The notes under the pieces are model-generated. The model made no database searches, had not been told where the DNA came from, and worked only from the letters and a program-made list of their open reading frames with translations. The position numbers and the translations under genes were made by a program. From the NCBI GenBank assembly GCA_024663395.1, contig JANFAH010000123.1:20292-84291 (forward strand): DNA of 64,000 bases, read 5' to 3'. The DNA is from Pisolithus tinctorius. Lineage: Eukaryota; Basidiomycota; Agaricomycetes; Boletales; Pisolithaceae. Positions 56,500 to 64,000 of the stretch are shown here, in pieces (the first letter of the stretch is position 1; each line of letters opens with the position of its first letter).

Positions 56500-58132
56500 G
56501 AGTCATCAGTATGTAGTGTTACTTGAGTGCGCGCAGAGCGGTCACGTGACTCTGCTTAGTCAACATCACAGGACTTTCTGCACAAGTCCTAACACCGAGT
56601 GTGCGCATCAATTCGCTCGATGAATCCTCGAATAAAACATTTATTGCTGATACTGTGCAGCCACAGAATATTTCGAGTGCGAGGGCATCTATCCTCACTG
56701 CGTGCTTCAACATTTCGATTCACAAAATTTCTTCTGGCAGCTTCCTTCGTATGACAAGCCTCGATGGCTTCCTGATCTTGATCCTCTCCACAACAACCTT
56801 CGACTCGATGTGATTCATGTGCTGCAGCGCTCTGTGTGAGTCAACGACCTCTTTGTATGCCAACCTTTCCACTTCAAGACTGCCTGCAAGTGCTTTGAGC
56901 CCTTTGACTTCAACTCCTGTGGGCTTTGGGTGTTCTTCGAGCCTTTCGGCTTTGAACTCGAGTGGAATATTTGACCTGAATAGGTCGTTGGTTAACTGAT
57001 GTGTATATCTGCTGACTGCAGGAATTCCGAGGCTGCTTCTTCCACTGCCTCGACCTCTTAGGTAGGACTCCTGTAGTGACACACCAGTAGCCATCAGAGA
57101 AGCTTGATATGAACAAAATGAAAAACCCCTTTGTGTGTTGTAATTTGCCTCAAATTTGAATGGGACTTTTGTTGTGAGCGGTTCCTCCACCAATGCTGTT
57201 TTGACTCACTCAAGTTCTACTGCTTCCTGTAACTCAGTAGTCAGTATTCTGTCCGTACTCGAAGAAAACTCTTCTGTCTCAAAACAGGTCATTGCAGCTG
57301 CTTCAATGAGCCTGCCAGGGCTTCGGTCCTCACTATTTGTCTGCTCAGGTGGGCTGCATGGCTGCATGTGACTTGTCAAAACTAACTTCAGTACTTTCTT
57401 GCACTCTATGTATCCTGATAACTCTGTAGATCCCTGTATATTGGACGTCAGCGAGTCATGTGTAGCTGTAGGCAGAAAACACTTCGTAGATAGATGTTGC
57501 TTGTCCGAACTCATTTCTGGGTCACTTCGTGGCTCATAGTAGTCTCCTGTGCTTGTTTGCGCTCGCTCCGAGTGAAATCCTTTGTGTAGTAGTCGTGTTG
57601 CTGTGTATGTTACTTGCTGCATGGGCCATGGATCGTCCGAGTGTCACCATTGATCGTTGCATCGCATTTTCCGAATGATTTTGTGCTGGAATTCCTTGTC
57701 GAAGCCTTGTACATAGAGGTCTTCAAGCTCATCAGCCTCGAGTTGCTTCGAAACCCGTAGATATGTTGCTAAATCTAAAAAATAGAGTCTGTAGTTCATC
57801 AGTTCTTCCTCTGTACGAACTTCTCTTCTTGCTCGGCTGTCAACGAGGCTGTAAATGTCACTCCTTGAATACTGTTGATCCATTTTCCGGGACCCAGGAT
57901 ACAAACGTGCAATGGCCACTACGAATTCAGGCCAACTCAGGTGATCTTCAACGAATTCATACCATGAGTCTGAGGTTTCGCTGCTTGCATACCAGCAAGC
58001 CCATTTTGCCCATTCTTGGTCATCGAAGCAATTCTTGTGCTTGCAAAGACTTCGAACCTCTTTGAAATACCTAAAAAGGTCAGCTGCACACCCTGAGAAC
58101 CATGGTGCATCCCTTGAATGCCTCAGTGGCAT
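56500..58132 (-). pseudogene. Gypsy-type gag region on the minus strand, broken
   Basis: The frame 57,644-58,132 starts MPLRHSRDAPWFSGCAADLF and continues WAKWACWYASSETSDSWYEF, YPGSRKMDQQYSRSDIYSLV and DLATYLRVSKQLEADELEDL. This matches the N-terminal capsid-like part of Agaricomycete retroelement gag proteins (MPLRxSRDAPxF..RYFxxV start). Minus-strand frames 57,206-57,622 and 56,519-57,193 continue in other phases, Ser/Glu-rich, with a LEVERLAYKEVVDSHRAL helix. They are probably the rest of the same polyprotein after shifts. Reverse transcriptase and integrase were not found. An LTR with a primer-site-like TCTGGAGCCCACCA lies just upstream. Confidence 0.7.
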
Positions 58133-58427
58133 TCCCTCGAGTTCTCTCGGCGCATTCTCACGACTTCTTCGCAGAAATTGGACTATTAATTTGCCTTTGG
58201 ACTTGCTTCTCGGCTGGAGGGATCTTCAACTTAGACACTTGCTCAACATTTGCTGCTCAAAAAATAGCTCTGAAAATTTCCCAATTTCCTGAGTGTAGAC
58301 TGTAACTATAACCAAGTCTCTGAGTACTTAGCTTGTCCAACTCAACCCAGCAAAAACTTCGTTTGGTGATAAAATGGTGGCTTCTTCCCCCAAAACAGAC
58401 AGAACCCCCCTTGTGGTGGGCTCCAGA

Positions 58428-58700
58428 TGTAGGAATAGGTAATAAGTAGTACCTAGAAATAGTAATAGTCAGTAACAGGTGAGTTTAGTGCTCGACCCAA
58501 AAGGGAGGTCCTGTTTTGAGAAAAAGAAGTGTAGTAAAAATGTAAAAAATGCGAACTCAAATGGAAAACTTAACTCTGTCTGTCCAATAGCTCTTGCCAG
58601 TCCTCCTGGCCCTTTGGGTATTCCCCAAAGTAATAAATCTAACTTTGAAAACTTGCTGAACTGCAAGACTAGATCACCCTTTTACTGAGGGCCTGTGACA
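58428..58700 (-). repeat. 5' LTR of the minus-strand Gypsy element (273 bp)
   Basis: Read on the minus strand it runs TGTCACAGGCC..CTATTCCTACA, giving TG..CA ends. It is followed by TCTGGAGCCCACCACAAGG, a probable primer-binding region, and then the gag gene. No second LTR copy was found. Confidence 0.65.
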
Positions 58701-58863
58701 TGTACTGGTTGTTATGGTAAACTGAACTCGTGCGAACACAGCACACGTGCTTAGTCAGCAATGCGGCTGCTCGCCACCAAGTCCAGGGGTACAAACACAA
58801 AAACAAAAGCAAGAAATAAAACAAGTCCTTCCACCCCTAAACTCCTGACCAAGACAGATTCTC

Positions 58864-59110
58864 CTAGGGAACTTGAACTTGTTCCCTACAGTGGCATGTG
58901 GGACAAGTGCGCTGTGAAAATGGACATCTGTCCACCTGCTTTGCGAAGAAACTCTCCAGGCATGAACAACAGTAGGTGTGTCCGCAGTCAGGTAGCCTAT
59001 GGTTATAGCATTGCATTAGTGTGACTGGTCCATGGATTGACAATGACTCACGTGAGTGGTTGGCAAAGCAGGCCAAGGCATATGGCACAGGACAAGTCAC
59101 ATTCAGCCAT
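58864..59110 (-). CDS. Very small RING-finger protein (63 aa), two exons
   Basis: Exon 1 (59052-59110) starts MAECDLSCAICLGLLCQPLT; a 55-nt intron (58997-59051, GTGAGT..CCATAG) is spliced inside the Thr codon; exon 2 (58864-58996) gives LPDCGHTYCCSCLESFF and ends CPTCHCREQVQVP, stop. The eight ligands fit a C3HC4 RING: CAIC, then C-x-H-x2-C-x2-C, then a final CPTC pair. RING-HC proteins act as ubiquitin ligases by binding an E2; target unknown. Only the RING is present, so this may be the last two exons of a longer gene: minus-strand frames up to 59,397 (ELATTRNNFGRLSRR) could be earlier exons but do not join in phase. It lies about 160 bp upstream of the Gypsy LTR. Confidence 0.65.
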
Positions 59111-59114
59111 AGCA

Positions 59115-60790
59115 AATATCTTAAAACAATCCATCAGTGGCTTCATACTCGATCGGCAGAATACATCCATTACCTTCTGGATAGCCTCCCAAAATTGTTT
59201 CTAGTAGTAGCGAGCTCCCTGTGCAACGCTGTGTTGTGATCCATCTGAACCTCACATGTGCAAGTGGACCTGAGTTGTAAATCATAATAAAATGGGAGAT
59301 GAACCAGTGGTCCAATGATGGAAATCATCTTTGTTCCAGGTTCTGCAGGCTCAAGGGCATCGTGAGAAATAACAACGAAGCCTTCATCATCATCCATCCT
59401 GTCAGGGTTGGGGGGTCATGCTTTATTCATGTAGCTGTTAAGGCTTCTTACAGTCGGAATATAAGAGTGAGCAGCTGGGGAGGTTGCATGCGAGTCGCAT
59501 TCTGCCTTTAAGCATCGTCATTGCACTGCTGAAGCTTCATTTGACCTGGAATACAACCACAATTTTCAGTGCACCAACCCAACAAAGGAGGTCATAATGG
59601 CAAATGACATCCTTAATACAAAGTCCAACAAAAGCTCTTTATCACCCCTGCTGAGCTAGAACACAGCAAGGAGCAGCTGGCAAGATTACTCACACAGTGA
59701 ACCGGCAGAACATGTAAGGACAAGGAGACACCTTTAATCAGTGTTCTGCTGGTCAGCAAACTTCACTGAAGTTGACTTGAACATAACTTTCGGCGGTTTC
59801 TTGAGTCATTCTCTTTGTGTAGCAACTGCTGAGGCTGTGCTTTTTGTCAGCCAGTCACGTGTGCATGAACCTGAGATAATCTACATGTGAGATGGACTTC
59901 GAGCACTGCAAAACATTCAGTAACTAGTGTGAACATTCATTGACCGGCAGAACATTGCCTTTAATATCACAGTGAACAGTACAAGATCCACAAAAATGTC
60001 GAATTACAGCTGATTTTTTCAATACACAGAACCACTCCAATTCATGGATGGAGACATGGTTTATGACAAACTAACTTGAGTGAAGTGGGGATGTTTGGTT
60101 GCTATCCTGTCAGCCCAGGGTAAAGTTATTGCAGCACTAATAATGTACTTATGAAGGGATCCCCAGTGAAAGAATCGTGAAAGAAAATGGTCACTATGGG
60201 CAGTTCTCTTCCTTCTATCTTCTTTCTGTCAATATGCTTTATCCCTCCCATATCAATGGTGTGACCCCATCATGCTCATTCGCCACTCCAGGTTTAGGTG
60301 ACAGCAGGTTCAAAAAGTCCATGCCTCCAACTCGAGGGAGCCTCTCCTTGTTAGTTGCCCTTACCTATCGCCATTCGTTGCTTGTGATTATTCAATACCC
60401 TTGTGGCCTCCTTTCTGGTAAAGGTATGATAGTGCCAGAGAAGCCTGTCACAATCTTTGTAGATATTCCTCCTTGGCCTGGTGTCACTCTCGAGTGCATG
60501 TAAGGCTAGATGCTACCCATTAGTAACTCATCCTTAACATCTTGATAGGACGTCCCTATCTTTCGCCAACTGTTCCCCGTTTGTCAGCAGCATTCCAAAC
60601 TGCACCTCAACCCCCCAAGTGTAGCAAGGCAAGTGGCAAGTTTCGCATTTGGGTTTTCTCATACTAACCCTCATCGCCGCAGCTATATCACTTCTGTTTG
60701 CCCACCATCGCTTAGGTCGATCTGATTCATCTAAGTATCTAGTTGACAAACATTCAATACTCAGTGAGACTTTCTTCCTGATGCAGGTCT
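59115..60790. other. Unresolved region
   Basis: No family recognised. CCGGCAGAACAT occurs at about 59,702 and 59,943 with similar neighbours, a diverged direct repeat. The plus frame 60,177-60,503 (108 aa) has no domain. The minus frames 59,121-59,397 may be upstream exons of the RING gene. Confidence 0.25.
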
Positions 60791-60909
60791 GATTTGTTCA
60801 CAACTGCAGTGCGATGGATGCAGAACTCAAGAATCAACTTCTGGTTAGTCTCTGACATCAGTCCAGCAGGCTGGATCCTGCTAAAGCCTATTCAACAAAA
60901 CCAAAACAT

Positions 60910-61779
60910 GTGTGCCATCCTGCCCACACCCCCACTCCTGTCATTGCTGTTGAACATGTTGCCCCTACCACGTTGAGCCAGGACCCTCCTGCCATGACTT
61001 CTTCAGAGAAGCCTTCTGAGTCCATGGCCTTCGATAATTCGAGAGCTGAAATCCATCCCCTGAGTTCCCAATCAAGCCAACCAGTAAATCTGGTTTTCAC
61101 CGTCAGCTCCACCTGCTGGCATCGACCATATACAGTTCCAGAGGGGGAGAGAGGGCTTTCTAGGGTCTGTCCTTCAGCGAGGGACACTTATTATAATCCA
61201 ACAGCCACTCATTTGCCTACTCCCACCCATCCGACTCAGCAGCCACACGGCCCTGCAGTCGCTCCATCCATCTTCCTTCATAAGCCAGCAACCTCATCGT
61301 TTTCACCTGGCAAAACCCAAACTAGGTCTGACAATATAGCTTCAGCCATTCCAATAACCCCTCAGTTATTTCTGAACCACCCTTATTCTCAGATACCAAT
61401 TCCAGCCACTGCCACTACTGCTGCAGTCGTGAACTGGCCATTAAAGTGCATGCAGAAGGCCATCAGGAAGCAAAAGGAGTATGTAACCTTCTACAGGTCC
61501 TTTTCAGAGGGACCATTGGACTCACCTCCTGATGTCCCGGAGGCCTATGAACATCCTTGGAGAATTGCAGACCTATACATTCACCACAATCAAACCAAGG
61601 GCGCATTCCAGGTCTGGATCAGGTCTGAAATGGGGTGGATCAAAGTGGCAGTGGATACCCACCATCCCACACTGTCAGATTATCGCCTCAAGTTGTTGGA
61701 CAATGGAGAACTGTCCTGGGTTCTCAGAAAGACGATGGTCACTGACAGGGGGAGGGCAAAGAGGAGCAAGAAGCCCTGA
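60910..61779 (+). CDS. Unrecognised protein, Ser/Pro/Thr-rich N-terminus and a folded C-terminal domain (289 aa)
   Basis: Open frame of 289 codons. Residues 1-170 are Ser/Thr/Pro/His-rich and look disordered. From about residue 175 the sequence becomes domain-like: VVNWPLKCMQKAIRKQKEYV, FYRSFSEGPLDSPPDVPEAY, HPWRIADLYIHHNQTKG, FQVWIRSEMGWIKVAVDTHH, and a basic tail ending RGRAKRSKKP. No signal peptide or membrane segment. I do not recognise the fold; the Trp-rich, alternating hydrophobic pattern suggests beta structure. The ATG at 60,910 is the first in frame, but an upstream exon starting MDAELKNQLL (60,823) with a GT at 60,853 is possible. No neighbour suggests a function. Confidence 0.5.
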   Translation: MCHPAHTPTPVIAVEHVAPTTLSQDPPAMTSSEKPSESMAFDNSRAEIHPLSSQSSQPVNLVFTVSSTCWHRPYTVPEGERGLSRVCPSARDTYYNPTATHLPTPTHPTQQPHGPAVAPSIFLHKPATSSFSPGKTQTRSDNIASAIPITPQLFLNHPYSQIPIPATATTAAVVNWPLKCMQKAIRKQKEYVTFYRSFSEGPLDSPPDVPEAYEHPWRIADLYIHHNQTKGAFQVWIRSEMGWIKVAVDTHHPTLSDYRLKLLDNGELSWVLRKTMVTDRGRAKRSKKP

Positions 61780-61799
61780 TGATTATGAAGCCTGATATG

Positions 61800-64000
61800 T
61801 AATTCACCTAGCTTACTTTCTGTACCAAATTTACTGGGAACTATTGAGCACAGTCCATAATGGCTAAGTAAGATGATCCTGAAAGTAACTGCATATTGAT
61901 CTGCTGTGTACAGCAGCTGGGCCTGAGTGTCGGTGTATTCCGAGCAATATCTGAAATTCAAACCCAGGACAACATTAATTCCCTCACACTCATTGTTGTT
62001 TGTCAGGCTCCTACATGCCAGTCTCGTTCCCTACATTGTAGGGCATGATGCGCTCCTTACCTGTTCACACAGTCACACATCAGAGTTTCATGTTGGAGGC
62101 AAAAAACATGTCAGGTTCAGTCATGCATTTGTGCTCTGCAATGTCTGTGCACTTTGTAGAGAATGGAGTAGTCAGGTCATGTGCATAGACTAAGTTTGCA
62201 GTAGATATCATGTATACTAAGTCAGTGATAAACTATGGACAACGAAAATGCCCTTTGGCACTTAGAAGCCCTTGAAGATGAAGATGACTGTGATGAACAC
62301 TGCAACTATTACTCGAAAATGATATGAAAATGGCACTTGACGTTTTCACAGGCGCCACTGTTGACTCAGCCTGCCAGCCATCATTTCCATTTATTTGCAC
62401 TATTCAAACCTCAGAAACTGCCAAACGAAGCCAAAATGCGATATCAAAGCAAGCTGCTGTTTTCGGCCTAATTACTCGGTCAACGAAACAAATCAAAAAC
62501 GGCATTGAAAATGCACGAAAACAACACACGAAAATGTGCTGTGATTTCCCTGTGGCGTCGTCTGGCTTGCCCACTTTTGGAATCATGTTTTTCCCTCAAT
62601 TTTGGGTCTTGCTCTTGCTTGGGTCATCCAACTTCTGATCACAATTTTTTTTACTCATGCATCTGGTGTTTTCCATCTGTCTGGAGCTCGCACAAGCCTA
62701 CTTTCAAAGCTAAAGTGATATTTCTCGTCAGTCCTCACCCCAAGCATAACATCAAACTCATGTCACATTGACTGGTGAAGACTTGCTGTGCTAACTGCTG
62801 GTGCTACTACTGCAGGTATTCTAAACAGACTGCTTGCATTATTGAATCACTGATTCGTTTGCAGTCTATCCTCCTCTTGCATCATACTGTACTTCTTCAT
62901 CAGGGAACGCCTGAGGCCTTTAAGTGGGCCTCTGCCAAAGTTTGTGTTCCGTGTTGTTATTCTCCCACTTGCTTGAATGATATTCACAGGTCAAGCAGTG
63001 TCTCTTGTTGATATCCAACACTCCTGCTTGTCAACATAGGTGTCAACCTCAAGCTCTCAAGTTGTTCCTCCTCATTCTCTGCTAGGCCCATTGTGCCTCT
63101 GAACCATATAAATTTGACTGCCGCTGCAAGTCCTTTGTTCCTTGCCCTCTGCGAGATTATCCTTTTGATTCCCCTCCATTATCGCCACCTCTGCCCTTCT
63201 ATACTGCACCATCCACTTCCTTGACATCTTCGCAGCCGAAGATCCACCACTGGACTCTCCCACCCATTGCCCACAACAACCACCTGGAGCCACCAACAGG
63301 TTCGCATCCCTGCCACATACCAACCCTCTTCCGCTCCCCTTGACCCCTAGTAGAGCTCGAGATGAATTCCCTTGTGGAAGCCTACCCTGTGCTTGACACC
63401 CAGCGGATTTTATGCTGGAAACGAGGGGTTCACCACGCTTTAAAAACCTCTTCTCCTGTGGCAGATCTGCACACTACAGGTAAGCTCCCTCCTATTTCCT
63501 ACCTCATTACTGCAGCGCAAGTTCAGTCACATCTCACACATAGGTATTTATTCCACATGCATTACCACCATTTCTAGTGCACATCACTCCACTTCAAGCT
63601 GTCATTTATATTGAATGAAATAGACACCATTTTCAATGATGAGGAGACCTTTATTTCAATGACCTTAACACTTTTTAGTAAGCCAAATGGACACTTCAGT
63701 GTCACAATATGACACTGAAGTTCCATGACAGACACTGTGCTTCAGCTGTTCCGACACTCAGCAAAAGTGATTTACAGTTTGAATTTTAGTGATTTAACTT
63801 TTTGTAGTGAAAATGTGGTAGGGTACGAAAAATCCACCATGATTGGGAAAGCATGGCAGGGATGTGCAAATCAACACGTGACGTGTCATGGAACTCCCAG
63901 GCCTGCTGTGGGCTTTGTTCTTTGGAAAACCACTACAATGCCAGCATATGTTGAGCACAAGACCCTAGTCGGTGAACATGTGCAATTTGCTGAACACTGT
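61800..64000. other. No gene recognised
   Basis: Several short plus frames, none longer than about 105 aa. GTATTCTAAACAG..GATATTCACAG (62,816-62,990) looks like a single exon (contains TPEAFKWASAKVCVPCCYSP, with CxxC) between GT/AG-type signals, and a Pro/Ser-rich stretch follows at 63,080-63,345. Neither can be assigned. Confidence 0.3.

Overview
The window looks like a transposon-dense chromosomal segment of an Agaricomycete (mushroom-forming basidiomycete). Evidence: very short introns (42-61 nt, GT..AG); gene families characteristic of that class (NACHT-WD40 NLR-like STAND protein, F-box/leucine-rich protein, TM-tailed WD40 protein, SPT5/KOW-like genes); and transposon lineages common there (chromodomain Ty3/Gypsy, Helitron, Plavaka/CACTA-type transposase, Tad1-like LINE). 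No species can be named from the sequence alone.

Layout. 1-1,560: decayed minus-strand ORF and an LTR-like stretch. 1,560-14,640: one old Helitron split by a 7.5-kb Ty3/Gypsy chromovirus (1,949-9,479, GCAAC target duplication) and by a 1.58-kb near-palindromic element with TA duplication (9,880-11,456). 14,834-16,940: a 2.1-kb foldback element built of tandem subrepeats. 17,303-22,040: minus-strand NLR-like gene with 14 nearly identical WD40 repeats. 23,200-27,050: minus-strand Plavaka/CACTA-type transposase. 27,480-40,005: three copies of a palindrome-bearing repeat family, between which lie a 171-aa conserved orphan gene, a small putative membrane protein, a 177-aa gene, a decayed SPT5-like gene and a broken F-box gene. 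40,058-41,438: WD40 gene with a C-terminal membrane helix. 42,360-45,153: a many-exon coiled-coil gene. 45,656-48,600: Copia 3' end, PIF1-type helicase fragment and a solo LTR. 49,735-50,990: a CACRTGA-rich patch and a 65-bp satellite. 51,750-55,998: a LINE split by an LTR-element remnant and by a solo LTR with GACCC duplication. 56,500-58,700: a minus-strand Gypsy gag region with its LTR. 58,864-59,110: a tiny RING-finger gene. 60,910-61,779: an unrecognised gene. The remainder to 64,000 shows nothing I can name.

Two themes run through the window. Most transposon frames are broken by TGA or TAA codons that a single C-to-T change explains, fitting CpG methylation and deamination or a RIP-like process; host-type genes are instead broken by one-base indels. 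Several elements are long inverted repeats whose transcripts would fold into double-stranded RNA. The most interesting details are a complete-looking -1 frameshift signal at the gag-pol junction of the chromovirus and a spliced antisense accessory gene between its pol and 3' LTR.
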